From: Shewanella sp.
GTDB lineage: Bacteria; Pseudomonadota; Gammaproteobacteria; Enterobacterales; Shewanellaceae
Direction: 5' to 3'
NCBI GenBank assembly: GCA_021462625.1
Contig: JAJNAU010000004.1
Coordinates: 1-57,695, forward strand
Length of the DNA: 57,695 bases
Positions 49,478-57,695 of this stretch are shown here, piece by piece. How positions within the stretch are numbered: position 1 is the first letter of the stretch; each line of letters starts with the position of its first letter. A program made the translations under genes and the position numbers. The notes beneath the pieces are model-generated. The model was not told the DNA's origin. It ran no database searches and saw only the letters and a list, made by a program, of their open reading frames with translations.

Positions 49478-49520
49478 CATTACCCATAGCAGTGTAATGC
49501 TACGCCATTACTCCATTACA
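49478..49520. promoter_or_regulatory. Clustered ATTAC/GTAAT half-sites upstream of aroF
   Basis: CATTAC...GTAATG-CTACGC-CATTAC..CATTACA. Four related half-sites lie in 43 bp, including the perfect inverted repeat GTAATG-N6-CATTAC. TyrR boxes (TGTAAA-N6-TTTACA) are expected for aroF-tyrA, but the spacing differs by two bases, so the identity is uncertain. Confidence 0.35.
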
Positions 49521-49599
49521 CGATGCCTGAGTTCTATAGGCTACTCAAGTGTTATTTTGCTTTTGACAGGAATAGATTAATCAATAGAAGACTATTGAG

Positions 49600-49819
49600 C
49601 TGTGCATACTGACAGAGGCTTCGGTGTGTAGCTAGCCTACATGAGAAGCCGATAACGCAGGAGAAATGGGCCACAAACACTGCCCATAGGGCTGGGCTAA
49701 AAGCGTTTTAAGCTTGGTTTGGTGTATTTACTTAGCATGACTATGCGCCGCACACCTCGGGGCGCCTAAAACGCTTTTCAGCAGTACATCATTCGACCGC
49801 GAAAGGTCAGCAGACCCTA
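49600..49819. mobile_element. MITE family 1, decayed copy D
   Basis: The right end GAAAGGTCAGCAGACCCTA (49801-49819) is intact; the left end is not recognisable, so the left boundary is approximate. The body aligns with copy C (AAGCCGATAACGCAG.AGAAA, CCACAAACACTGCCC). The long hairpin is perfect: AAAAGCGTTTTA / TAAAACGCTTTT with GGTGT / ACACC inside. Directly abutting is another TAGGGTCTGT (49818-49827), possibly the end of a second lost element. Confidence 0.7.
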
Positions 49820-49831
49820 GGGTCTGTAAAC

Positions 49832-49857
49832 AAAAACCCGCCACAAGGGGCGGGTCT
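49832..49857 (-). terminator. Intrinsic terminator of the rpsP-rimM-trmD-rplS operon
   Basis: AAAACCCGCC / GGCGGGT hairpin; minus strand ends GGCGGGTTTTTGTTT. About 45 bp after the rplS stop; MITE remnants begin right after it. Confidence 0.85.
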
Positions 49858-49901
49858 TCGTGCGAACACTTAACGTCTTTTTTGTACTGCGAACTAAGTG
49901 A

Positions 49902-50252
49902 TTACTTAGCCAGCTTCTCACGGATACGTGCAGATTTACCTGAACGTTCACGCAAGTAGTACAGTTTGGCGCGACGAACGCGACCGCGACGCTTCACTTC
50001 AATGCTGGCGATCAGTGGGCTGTGAGTTTGGAAAGTACGCTCAACGCCTTCGCCATTAGAGATCTTACGAACGGTGAAACCAGAGTGCAGGCCACGGTTA
50101 CGCTTGGCAATTACTACACCTTCAAACGCCTGCAGACGCTCTTTTTCACCTTCTTTAACACGTACCTGTACAACCAGGGTATCACCAGCGCCGAACTCTG
50201 GTACGTCTTTTTTCATTTGCTCTTCGTTGAGCATCTTGATGATGTTGTTCAT
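49902..50252 (-). CDS. rplS: 50S ribosomal protein L19
   Basis: 116-aa ribosomal protein: [79 protein letters not shown]...[27 protein letters not shown]. It sits near the 30S-50S interface. ATG 50252 with GGAG upstream matches family starts. Last gene of the operon. Confidence 0.98.
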   Translation of the reverse strand: MNNIIKMLNEEQMKKDVPEFGAGDTLVVQVRVKEGEKERLQAFEGVVIAKRNRGLHSGFTVRKISNGEGVERTFQTHSPLIASIEVKRRGRVRRAKLYYLRERSGKSARIREKLAK

Positions 50253-50290
50253 AAACACTCCATCCTAGTAATAACTGAGCTACGACTGGA

Positions 50291-51031
50291 TCAATTGTCC
50301 GTTTCTTCAACGAACTGAGCCAACAGTCTCTTTTGTTCGTCAGTCAGAGCTAGATTTTCAAATAATTCCGGTCGTCTGAGGAAAGTCCTGCCAAGGCTTT
50401 GCTGCAAACGCCAGCGTCTAATTTCTTCGTGGTTGCCGCTGAGCAACACTGCCGGAACGTCATACCCTTCAAGGCATTCAGGTCGCGTATAGTGGGGGCA
50501 ATCCAGTAAACCGTCAGAGAAAGAATCCTGCTCTGCGCTGGCCTGTTTACCCAGCACACCAGGTACCAGTCTGGATACCGCATCGATAAGCGTCATTGCC
50601 GGTAATTCACCGCCCGAAAGCACGTAATCACCGATTGACCACTCCTCGTCCACTTCAGTCTGAATGATGCGCTCATCGATACCTTCGTAACGACCACACA
50701 CCAAAATCAGCTTTTGTGATCCCGCCAACTGCGCTGCGCCCCGCTGTGTAAGCTTGCGCCCCTGAGGAGACAGATAAATCACTTTTGCGCCTTCGCCCGC
50801 TGCCGCCTTGGCAGCATGAATAGCATCACGCAGAGGTTGCACCATCATCAGCATTCCCGGCCCACCGCCATAAGGGCGATCATCAACCGTGTTATGTCTG
50901 TCATGGGTGAAATCACGGGGATTCCACGTTTGCAACGTCAGCAGACCGTTTTTAACAGCCCGACCCGTCACTCCATAGTCGGTGATGGCACGAAACATTT
51001 CCGGAAAAAGGGTTACGACCCCTAACCACAT
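50291..51031 (-). CDS. trmD: tRNA (guanine-37-N1)-methyltransferase TrmD
   Basis: 246-aa SPOUT methyltransferase making m1G37 to prevent frameshifting. [29 protein letters not shown], the [12 protein letters not shown] loop, [14 protein letters not shown] and the knot [30 protein letters not shown]. Ends close to rplS within the ribosomal operon. Confidence 0.98.
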   Translation of the reverse strand: MWLGVVTLFPEMFRAITDYGVTGRAVKNGLLTLQTWNPRDFTHDRHNTVDDRPYGGGPGMLMMVQPLRDAIHAAKAAAGEGAKVIYLSPQGRKLTQRGAAQLAGSQKLILVCGRYEGIDERIIQTEVDEEWSIGDYVLSGGELPAMTLIDAVSRLVPGVLGKQASAEQDSFSDGLLDCPHYTRPECLEGYDVPAVLLSGNHEEIRRWRLQQSLGRTFLRRPELFENLALTDEQKRLLAQFVEETDN

Positions 51032-51046
51032 GTGTTGTACCTCGAC

Positions 51047-51577
51047 TTAAAAGTCCGGATCCCAATCCACTAAAATCTGTTTGGCCTCGCTGTCCACCTT
51101 GATGATGAACTGCTCGGTAACAAAGGGAATCATGCGCTCCCCTTTGCCAAAGGCATCTTTGGCGTTGGCTTTCACCACCAGTACATCGTTAGAGCCTGTT
51201 TCCAGGATCTGGTCGACAGTACCCATGTTATAACCTTTGGTGTTCACCACTTCACAGCCAATAAGGTCACGCCAGTAGAACTCATCTTCCGGCAGATCCT
51301 GCATCTGCTGTGACAGGATGGCAATCTCACAATTTGTCAGCGCCTGTGCCTGCTCACGGGTTGAAACGCCTTCCAGTTCCGCAATCACAGCTTTGCCATG
51401 AACACGCCACTGAGCGACTTTCACCTCACGCCATTTTCCCTGTTCAAACAGCAACCAGGGAGAATAGTCAAAAATACCTTCCAACGATTCGGTATAAGCG
51501 GTGATCTTCATCCAACCTTTTACACCGTAGCATGCGCCGATTTTGCCCAGTACTATCGGTTGTTGGTTACTGCTCAT
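51047..51577 (-). CDS. rimM: 16S rRNA processing protein RimM
   Basis: 176-aa 30S assembly factor: N-terminal [22 protein letters not shown] and C-terminal PRC-barrel ([40 protein letters not shown]...[25 protein letters not shown]). It binds ribosomal protein S19 during 30S head maturation. The codon before ATG 51577 is TTG, an alternative start one residue earlier. Confidence 0.97.
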   Translation of the reverse strand: MSSNQQPIVLGKIGACYGVKGWMKITAYTESLEGIFDYSPWLLFEQGKWREVKVAQWRVHGKAVIAELEGVSTREQAQALTNCEIAILSQQMQDLPEDEFYWRDLIGCEVVNTKGYNMGTVDQILETGSNDVLVVKANAKDAFGKGERMIPFVTEQFIIKVDSEAKQILVDWDPDF

Positions 51578-51597
51578 CAAGCTATACCTTTACGCTA

Positions 51598-51849
51598 TCA
51601 AGCAGTTGCTTTACGAGCGTCTTTGATCAGTTTTGCTACGCGAACAGTAGTGCCAGCACCGTTAGAAACCCAGTGTTCAACGCGTTCCAGGTCCAGACGC
51701 AGAGTCTCTTCCTGACCACGAGCCAGAGGGTTAAAGAAACCGATACGCTCGATAAAACGACCGTCACGAGCGTTGCGGCTGTCAGCAACTACGATGTTGT
51801 AAAAAGGACGCTTTTTAGCGCCACCACGAGCTAAACGAATGGTAACCAT
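51598..51849 (-). CDS. rpsP: 30S ribosomal protein S16
   Basis: 83-aa protein: [76 protein letters not shown]. First gene of rpsP-rimM-trmD-rplS, as in most bacteria. Its promoter is in the 200-bp gap after ffh, which shows nothing else. Confidence 0.98.
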   Translation of the reverse strand: MVTIRLARGGAKKRPFYNIVVADSRNARDGRFIERIGFFNPLARGQEETLRLDLERVEHWVSNGAGTTVRVAKLIKDARKATA

Positions 51850-52053
51850 GCGTTAGTAATCCTCTAATGATTTGCTTGAAGCAAAAATAAAAACTGGAAC
51901 CCCGTGTTCGCGAAGAGTCCCAGCATAGAAAGCCGAAAGATTTTACCTGACTTTTCAGCTAATGCAACCGCCGCGCTCGAATTTTACTCCGGTCGCACAG
52001 GGCTTATTCAATCTGCCACAGGCGCTGTTCCCAAGGCCTGCACCTGAATTGGA

Positions 52054-53427
52054 TTAACGACCGGGGAACTTCACTCCTGGTGGCATCATGCCACGCATAC
52101 CGCGCATCATCTTTTGCATACCACCCTTTCCAGACATTTTTTTCATCATTTTTTGCATCTGGGTGAACTGCTTGAGCAGACGATTGACGTCCTGGATTTG
52201 AGTACCGGAACCCGCCGCAATACGGCGCTTGCGGGAACCTTTGATAATGTCAGGGTTGCGCCGCTCTGCCGGCGTCATGGAGTTGATGATGGCTTCCATC
52301 TGACCGGTGAGCTTGCCGTTTTGCACCTGCGCCAATGCTTCAGGTGGCAACTGACCCACACCCGGCAGTTTTTCCAGCATCCCCATCATGCCGCCCATGT
52401 TCTTCATCTGCTGCAGCTGATCGCGGAAATCTTCCAAATCAAAACCGCCACCGGATTTGACCTTGGACGCCAGCTTCATCGCCTTTTCTTTGTCAACGCC
52501 GCGCTCAACCTGTTCGATCAAGGAGAGCACATCGCCCATGCCCAGGATCCGTGAGGCTACGCGATCCGGATGGAATGGCTCCAAAGCATCGGTCTTTTCA
52601 CCGACACCCAGGAACTTGATTGGCTTACCGGTAATATGACGGATGGACAGCGCCGCACCACCACGGGCATCACCATCAACTTTGGTAAGCACCACACCGG
52701 TCAGCGACAAAGCTTCATTGAACGCCTTAGCCGTGTTGGCGGCATCCTGACCTGTCATGGCATCGACCACAAACAGGGTTTCTACAGGATTAACCGCGGC
52801 ATGCAGCGCCTTGATCTCGTCCATCATGCCTTCATCGACATGCAGACGACCTGCGGTATCTAGAATCACCACATCGATGAATTTCAGCTTGGCATGAGCC
52901 ATGGCTGCTTTGGCAATATCGATAGGCTTTTGGCTTACATCGGATGGGAAGAACTCAACATTCACTTCACTGGCCAGAGTTTCCAGCTGCTTGATTGCCG
53001 CCGGACGGTATACATCGGCACTGACCAGTAACACAGATTTCTTCTGACATTCCTTGAGGAACTTGGCCAGCTTGGCCACAGAGGTGGTTTTACCCGCCCC
53101 CTGCAAACCTGCCATCATAATCACGGCGGGAGGCTGAACCGCAAGGTCAAGCGCCTCATTGGACTCGCCCATAGCCTTTTCAAGTTCACTCTGAACGATT
53201 TTGATGAACACCTGGCCGGGACTCAGGCTCTTGGTGACCTCCTGGCCAACCGCTCGCTCTTTGACGGCATTGACAAACTCCCGCACCACAGGCAGCGCAA
53301 CATCCGCTTCCAACAGTGCCATACGGACTTCCCGCAGGGTTTCTTTAATATTGTCTTCGGTTAAGCGACCACGACCACTGATATTTTTCAGTGTCCGCGA
53401 TAGTCTGTCAGTCAGGTTCTCAAACAT
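52054..53427 (-). CDS. ffh: Signal recognition particle GTPase Ffh
   Basis: 457-aa protein of the SRP, which directs nascent inner-membrane proteins to FtsY. N domain from MFENLTDRLSRTLKNISGRGRLTEDNIKETLREVRMALLEADVALPVV; G domain with GLQGAGKTTSVAKLA, DTAGRLHVDEGMM, TKVDGDARGGAALSI; methionine-rich M domain (about 300-457, QQMKNMGGMMGMLEKLPGVG ... KMMKKMSGKGGMQKMMRGMRGMMPPG). The track start 53526 is upstream of the true ATG 53427. Confidence 0.98.
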   Translation of the reverse strand: MFENLTDRLSRTLKNISGRGRLTEDNIKETLREVRMALLEADVALPVVREFVNAVKERAVGQEVTKSLSPGQVFIKIVQSELEKAMGESNEALDLAVQPPAVIMMAGLQGAGKTTSVAKLAKFLKECQKKSVLLVSADVYRPAAIKQLETLASEVNVEFFPSDVSQKPIDIAKAAMAHAKLKFIDVVILDTAGRLHVDEGMMDEIKALHAAVNPVETLFVVDAMTGQDAANTAKAFNEALSLTGVVLTKVDGDARGGAALSIRHITGKPIKFLGVGEKTDALEPFHPDRVASRILGMGDVLSLIEQVERGVDKEKAMKLASKVKSGGGFDLEDFRDQLQQMKNMGGMMGMLEKLPGVGQLPPEALAQVQNGKLTGQMEAIINSMTPAERRNPDIIKGSRKRRIAAGSGTQIQDVNRLLKQFTQMQKMMKKMSGKGGMQKMMRGMRGMMPPGVKFPGR

Positions 53428-53689
53428 CTTCCTGTGCAATACCTTGTAAGCATTTTCTATATTGGCCTGTATTATAGCGATGCCTGAGTTTTTAGCTACT
53501 CCGGTCGCCTGCAGTGATCGCCACAATCAGGTATGAGGCGAAACAAATTTGGCTAAACGTCAGAAACTGCTTAAATTTGCCACTTGTATCACTGCCCAAA
53601 ACTCTGCGGCTCATGTTATTCTTGCCACATTAGTGTTCATTGCGTTTTCAGGCTGCTCAGCCAAAACACAGACGATAGGTTATAACTCC

Positions 53690-54478
53690 ATGGTTATCTA
53701 TTCTGCTACTGCCATGCTCTTTTACTGCATCGCCTTGGTGCTGGTGACCAGTCGCTTGTTCCATTCCGAAGGTCCCAATCGCACACTAGTTGCTGCATTT
53801 GCATCAGTGGCAGTGCTGTTCCACGCTGTAGCCCTGTTCCAGGCCATTAACACGCCGGATGGCCAGAACTTCAGTCTGACCAACGTTATCTCGCTAGTTA
53901 ACTGGATCATTGCCCTGAGCTTCACCATTCTGATGTTCCGTCTCAAAGTGATGGTGGTGGTGCCTGTGATCTACGCCTGCTCGGTATTGGCTGTCGCCAT
54001 GCTGTGGCTGGTGCCCCCCCGATTTATCCTGCACTTTGACCTGCACCCTGAAGTGCTCGTGCATGTGGTGTTGTCGCTGATGGCCTACAGTGCGCTGATG
54101 ATTGCTGCGCTGTATGCCATTCAACTGGCCCTTATCCAAAATAAGCTCAAGCAGAAAAAGTTGATGCTCAGTCCTGCAATTCCGCCTTTGCTGACTGTAG
54201 AGAAACAGCTTTATCACCTGGTGATTATTGGTGTGGCGCTGCTGAGTCTGTCGCTGGCAACCGGCTTTATTTTTCTGGATGACATGTTTGCCGAAGGAAA
54301 AGGTCACAAGGCGATTCTGTCCATTGCCGCCTGGGGTGTATATGTGATGATGCTGCTGCAACACTATCGCGTTGGCTGCAAAATCCGAACTGCCGTGATC
54401 TATACCCTCACCGGCGCGACCTTGCTGTCGCTGGCCTATTTTGGTGCCCGTGTTGTCAAGGAACTGATTATTCGCTAG
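53690..54478 (+). CDS. ypjD: Inner-membrane CcsA-like protein YpjD
   Basis: 262-aa membrane protein with about eight spans and a cytochrome c assembly (CcsA/ResC-like) domain: MVIYSATAMLFYCIALVLVTSRLF, LFHAVALFQAI, HVVLSLMAYSALMIAALYAIQLALIQNKLKQKK, LATGFIFLDDMF...KAILSIAAWGVYVMMLLQHY. Its function is not settled; the ffh-divergent location is conserved in gammaproteobacteria. The track ORF starts 47 codons early. Confidence 0.88.
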   Translation: MVIYSATAMLFYCIALVLVTSRLFHSEGPNRTLVAAFASVAVLFHAVALFQAINTPDGQNFSLTNVISLVNWIIALSFTILMFRLKVMVVVPVIYACSVLAVAMLWLVPPRFILHFDLHPEVLVHVVLSLMAYSALMIAALYAIQLALIQNKLKQKKLMLSPAIPPLLTVEKQLYHLVIIGVALLSLSLATGFIFLDDMFAEGKGHKAILSIAAWGVYVMMLLQHYRVGCKIRTAVIYTLTGATLLSLAYFGARVVKELIIR

Positions 54479-54595
54479 CGATACTTCGCGCCCGGAGCCC
54501 TTCTGTAGCACAGCTATTCCCCCTTTGGATAACTTGACACCCGTCATTTCTGCCAGTATTTAGTTAATCTCAAGCCATCGCATGGAGCACCCTTT

Positions 54596-55870
54596 GTGGA
54601 AGATATACCCACAGGAATCCTTTTAACGAGCTTAGTTATTTTACTTATCATCTCTGCATACTTTTCCGGCTCCGAGACTGCCATGATGAGTCTCAACCGT
54701 TATCGTCTGCGACATCTGGCCAATAAAGGACACCGCGGTGCCATGCGCTCCCGGCAACTGCTGGAGCGACCGGACAGACTGATAGGGCTGCTCCTTATCG
54801 GCAACAATCTGGTGAATATCCTCGCCTCATCGATTGCCACTATTTTGGGCCTGCGCCATTTCGGCAATGTGGGCGTCGCTATGGCCACAGGTATTTTGAC
54901 TCTGGTAGTACTGGTGTGTGCAGAAGTTACCCCAAAAACCATCGCTGCACTACATCCAGAACGTATCGCCTTCCCTTCCAGCGTACTGCTGCGTATTTTG
55001 CTTAAAGTTCTCGGCCCGCTTGTCTCCATCACCAACTGGATCACCTCACAGTTTTTGAAGTTACTGGGAGTGGATCATGCAACAGCCACTGATGCATTGA
55101 GTCAGGAAGAGCTGCGCACTGTGGTGCATGAAGCAGGAGCCCTTATTCCCCAGAGCCACCAGGAGATGCTGCTGTCAGTGCTGGATCTGGAAAAGGTCAC
55201 GGTTGAAGACATTATGGTGCCCAGGGCTGAAATCTATGCCATCAATGTCAACGATGATTTTAAGGCCATCAACCGTCTGGTCATCCAGAGCCCACACACC
55301 CGGGTGTTGGTTTACCGTGAAAATATCGATGATGTAGTCGGCTTTATTCATCTGCGGGATGCTCTGCGCCTGCAGTCCAAAAACCAGTTTTCCAAATCAT
55401 CCCTGCTCAGAGCTGTCAAAGAAATTTACTTTGTGCCTGAGAGCACATCGCTGAATGTACAGCTGGCTAATTTCAAACGTAATCGCGAGCGTATTGGCCT
55501 GGTGGTGGATGAATATGGCGACATTCAGGGGTTAGTGACACTGGAAGATATTCTCGAAGAGATCGTCGGCGATTTTACGACTTCCATGACCCCTGCGCCC
55601 AGCGAAGAGATCATTCCCCAGCAGGATGGCAGCTATCTGGTGGATGCCAGTATCAATATCCGCGATATGAACAAGGAGATGAACTGGCTGTTTCCCATTG
55701 ATGGTCCCAAGACGTTAAACGGACTGCTCCTTGAATATCTGGAAGAAATCCCCTGCGCCAGTACCAGCCTCAGGGTCGCTGGTTACCCGGTTGAAGTCGT
55801 TGATGTAGCCGATAACATGATAAAGATGGTGCGCATTATGCCAGCCTATTATCGGCCGCCAGTCGCTTGA
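54596..55870 (+). CDS. HlyC/CorC family CNNM-type transporter (YfjD-like)
   Basis: 424-aa protein with GTG start (GGAG at 9 bases). N-terminal DUF21/CNNM transmembrane domain (about 1-180: LLIISAYFSGSETAMMSLNRYRLRHLA, GLLLIGNNLVNILASSIAT, CAEVTPKTIAALHPERIA), two CBS domains (about 205-320, DIMVPRAEIYAINVND) and a C-terminal CorC/HlyC domain (about 340-420). Such proteins are linked with Mg2+/Co2+ movement across the membrane. It follows ypjD in the usual order. Confidence 0.92.
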   Translation: MEDIPTGILLTSLVILLIISAYFSGSETAMMSLNRYRLRHLANKGHRGAMRSRQLLERPDRLIGLLLIGNNLVNILASSIATILGLRHFGNVGVAMATGILTLVVLVCAEVTPKTIAALHPERIAFPSSVLLRILLKVLGPLVSITNWITSQFLKLLGVDHATATDALSQEELRTVVHEAGALIPQSHQEMLLSVLDLEKVTVEDIMVPRAEIYAINVNDDFKAINRLVIQSPHTRVLVYRENIDDVVGFIHLRDALRLQSKNQFSKSSLLRAVKEIYFVPESTSLNVQLANFKRNRERIGLVVDEYGDIQGLVTLEDILEEIVGDFTTSMTPAPSEEIIPQQDGSYLVDASINIRDMNKEMNWLFPIDGPKTLNGLLLEYLEEIPCASTSLRVAGYPVEVVDVADNMIKMVRIMPAYYRPPVA

Positions 55871-55904
55871 TTGTCGAGAGTATCCATTCCAATATCCAAA
55901 CAAT

Positions 55905-55931
55905 AAAGGCCATCAGCAATGACGGCCTTTT
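55905..55931. terminator. Bidirectional intrinsic terminator
   Basis: AAAGGCC / GGCCTTT stem with a 12-base loop between the convergent CorC-like and DUF962 genes; T-run on the plus side and A-run on the minus side. Confidence 0.7.
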
Positions 55932-55953
55932 GACTATCTGATAAACAAGATAT

Positions 55954-56475
55954 TCAACCGCCTTTAGCGGTTTCCAGCGCCATCCGCTTACGATGGGCAA
56001 TAGGCTCAATTTCCTGCGCCAGCGATTTCTCCCATCCCAGCGCAAAATAGACCTCAGCCATCAGAAATAAGGGGCCGATCAGCAACTGATTCAAATCATC
56101 GATGAAGGCAGGTTTGGCCTTTTCATATTTATGGCCAATCAGCTGAAATATCCAACCAATCACAAATACACTGATGGCAATCCACAGTGCATGGGGCGAT
56201 GCCACCATGACTTCAGAGGTATAAAGCACTGGTAGAATAAAGACCAGCATACCGAGAGCCAATCTGGCATGCAGCCACAGATAATAAACCAGCACGAACA
56301 GAGTAAACACCATAGCGACACTCACTTCGCCTCCCGGAGCCTGCAGACGTACCATACCCAGCAGCAAAAACAGTGACCAGATGATCATAGGGATACCAAT
56401 AAAATGAGTCTTAATATTATTGGGGTTTAAATGCACACTCTTGTATGAGGAGAGTTGCTCTACTATGTCTTTCAT
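55954..56475 (-). CDS. DUF962/Mpo1-like membrane protein
   Basis: 173-aa protein with four membrane segments: DIVEQLSSYKSVHLNPNNIKTHFIGIPMIIWSLFLLL, MVFTLFVLVYYLWLHARLALGMLVFILPVLY, IGWIFQLIGHKYEKAKPAFIDDLNQLLIGPLFLMAEV. The HxN..N...H.IGIP and GHxxEKxxPA motifs define the YGL010w/Mpo1 family; yeast Mpo1 is an iron-dependent dioxygenase of phytosphingosine breakdown, but the bacterial substrate is unknown. ATG 56475 has AGGAG at 6 bases. Confidence 0.85.
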   Translation of the reverse strand: MKDIVEQLSSYKSVHLNPNNIKTHFIGIPMIIWSLFLLLGMVRLQAPGGEVSVAMVFTLFVLVYYLWLHARLALGMLVFILPVLYTSEVMVASPHALWIAISVFVIGWIFQLIGHKYEKAKPAFIDDLNQLLIGPLFLMAEVYFALGWEKSLAQEIEPIAHRKRMALETAKGG

Positions 56476-56876
56476 ATCCAGGCTCCTGTCTATCACGCTT
56501 TAATTTTGATCTGTGCATCCTTGGCACTTAGTGTGTACATATCTACCAAGTCGTCAACAACATGTAAACACCAGCTTGTAAGCAAGGGCAAATTCAGCCT
56601 AGTAAGTCACTACAACCTGTCCTAGACCAGCCTTTTCGCAAGCCCACCAAAACTTTAAAAACCACCCTAACCATCTGTTTTAGAAAGAATAGATATTTAA
56701 TAGATATATAAACGTGAAAGAATCGACGCCCTGTTAATTGTTGCGCCCAGCCCAACCCCGTAAAAGTGATGTTGCAGATTTGTTTTAACAACTCAACGAG
56801 TGCAAAACAGCCAACAACCAAAAATCAGATAACGGCTTCTGCTGCGATAACACCGCATAAGACGGACGAGGGAATC

Positions 56877-57695
56877 ATGATGAACAAGAAAAAAATCACC
56901 AGTGCGGTTCAGGCCGTTATTCTGGGGTTAACACCGACAATAGCCCTAGCGGCGGACGACACGGCTATTGAAGTATCGGCAGTAAAAGACGCTCAGGCTA
57001 ATGCCAGTGAAGTTGCTCCTGCTGATGAGAAAATAGAAAAAATTTCTGTAACCGGATCCCGCATCAAGCGCGACAGTTTCTCTGTGGCTACGCCCTTAGC
57101 CACCCTCGATAGAAATGATATTGAAGATGCCGGTATTGGTTCACTGGCAACCATTCTGGTCGATGAGATCCCTCAGGTGTCAGAGGGCAACAGTAACTCC
57201 AACTCTCAATCAAGCGTACAAAACACAGGCTTGTCTACCATTGATTTACGTAATTTGGGCACCAACCGTACCCTGACTCTGATAGATGGCCGCCGCGTGG
57301 TGTCCAACAGCTACTCGGGCAACTATGTCAGCCTGAGCACCATTCCCGCCAGTTTTGTTAATAAGGTGGAGATCATCACAGGCGGGGCATCTGCAGCTTA
57401 CGGATCTGATGCCGTAGCAGGTGTAGTCAACATCATTACCCAACAGGATCAGGAAGGCTTCAGCATCAACGCCCGCGGTGGCGAATCTGTAGAAGGCGGA
57501 GGCAAAGAGTACAGCATAGATGCCGATTACGGCACCACCTACGACGATGGCGCCGGCTACTTCTTCTTCGCCACCTCATTCGATAAAGAGTATGGCTTGG
57601 ATTATTGGGATAGAGACAGAGCCCAGCAACAGGATGCCTGGACCTATGATGATGACGAAATGTGTAATGCCATGCTCACCGAGAATGGCTACCAG
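56877..57695 (+). CDS. TonB-dependent receptor, 5' part (runs off window)
   Basis: First 273 codons, missing from the ORF track because there is no stop. Signal peptide MMNKKKITSAVQAVILGLTPTIALA, a short Ala-rich linker, then EKIEKISVTGSRIKRDSFSVATPLATLDRNDIEDAG, NTGLSTIDLRNLGTNRTLTLIDGRRVV and AAYGSDAVAGVVNIIT: the plug domain. The GSRIKR start and the LRNLGTNRTLVLIDGRR pattern are typical of the large Shewanella/Xanthomonad-type TonB receptors for oligosaccharides or peptides. Two adjacent ATGs (56877, 56880); GAGGGA upstream. About 400 bp of AT-rich sequence precedes it, holding nothing else that I can identify. Confidence 0.9.
   Translation, partial: MMNKKKITSAVQAVILGLTPTIALAADDTAIEVSAVKDAQANASEVAPADEKIEKISVTGSRIKRDSFSVATPLATLDRNDIEDAGIGSLATILVDEIPQVSEGNSNSNSQSSVQNTGLSTIDLRNLGTNRTLTLIDGRRVVSNSYSGNYVSLSTIPASFVNKVEIITGGASAAYGSDAVAGVVNIITQQDQEGFSINARGGESVEGGGKEYSIDADYGTTYDDGAGYFFFATSFDKEYGLDYWDRDRAQQQDAWTYDDDEMCNAMLTENGYQ

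Overview
The window looks like chromosome of a marine gammaproteobacterium of the order Alteromonadales, most likely Shewanella. This rests on the flgT/flgO/flgP flagellar lipoprotein block, a pseudaminic-acid flagellin glycosylation island with a Maf-type glycosyltransferase, DUF2947, a cydABX operon without cydC/cydD next to it, and familiar gammaproteobacterial blocks (guaB-guaA/xseA, purL/mltF/tadA, ffh/ypjD, rpsP-rimM-trmD-rplS, tyrA-aroF). The species is inferred, not proven.

Layout. 1-2.9 kb: end of the flagellar region (flgP, flgO on minus; flgT on plus; a broken small gene after flgT). 3.1-3.4 kb: tRNA-Arg(CCU) and an IS4-family transposase remnant. 3.5-8.9 kb: complete minus-strand pse operon (pseB-pseC-pseF-pseG/H fusion-pseI) for CMP-pseudaminic acid, facing a divergent maf gene (9.4-11.9 kb) whose product should load that sugar on flagellin; a 267-bp MITE lies between them. 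12-14.3 kb: DUF2947 protein, a MITE, a chalcone-isomerase-like secreted protein and a beta-barrel protein. 14.4-19.4 kb: TetR regulator divergent from an RND efflux adaptor and pump, with a 44-bp palindromic operator between them. 20.0-22.8 kb: cydA-cydB-cydX (cytochrome bd). 22.9-24.1 kb: long intergenic region with an FNR/EtrA-type box and a promoter-to-terminator unit that could be a small RNA or micropeptide gene. 24.1-30.5 kb: purL, mltF, a 39-aa basic ORF, tadA. 30.7-32.3 kb: decayed GGDEF gene and an AT-rich methyltransferase gene. 32.8-37.4 kb: guaA, guaB, xseA. 37.8-41.9 kb: PAS/HTH regulator, cysteine desulfidase-like CyuA, RidA and a CyuP/SdaC-type amino-acid permease. 42-46.6 kb: tdk, nhaC, etfA, etfB. 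47.2-53.4 kb: tyrA, aroF, rplS, trmD, rimM, rpsP, ffh. 53.7-57.7 kb: ypjD, a CorC-like CBS protein, a DUF962 membrane protein and the 5' part of a TonB-dependent receptor running off the window.

Mobile DNA. One short inverted-repeat element family (ends TAGGGTCTGTTGACCTTT, about 270 bp, no transposase) occurs at five places (1-88, 12.5, 44.3, 46.9, 49.6 kb). Diverged copies keep the same internal hairpins through compensatory changes. One copy sits in the tyrA stop codon, another just upstream of nhaC. A second, unrelated MITE lies at 9.0 kb. No intact transposase, prophage, CRISPR or defence system was seen.

I did not find a clearly new multi-gene system. The best leads are the structured MITE family with its gene-edge insertions, the small transcription unit upstream of cydA, the TetR super-palindrome, and the cysteine-catabolism cluster with RidA and a PAS regulator. 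Start sites were refined from ribosome-binding sites where the ORF track began too early.
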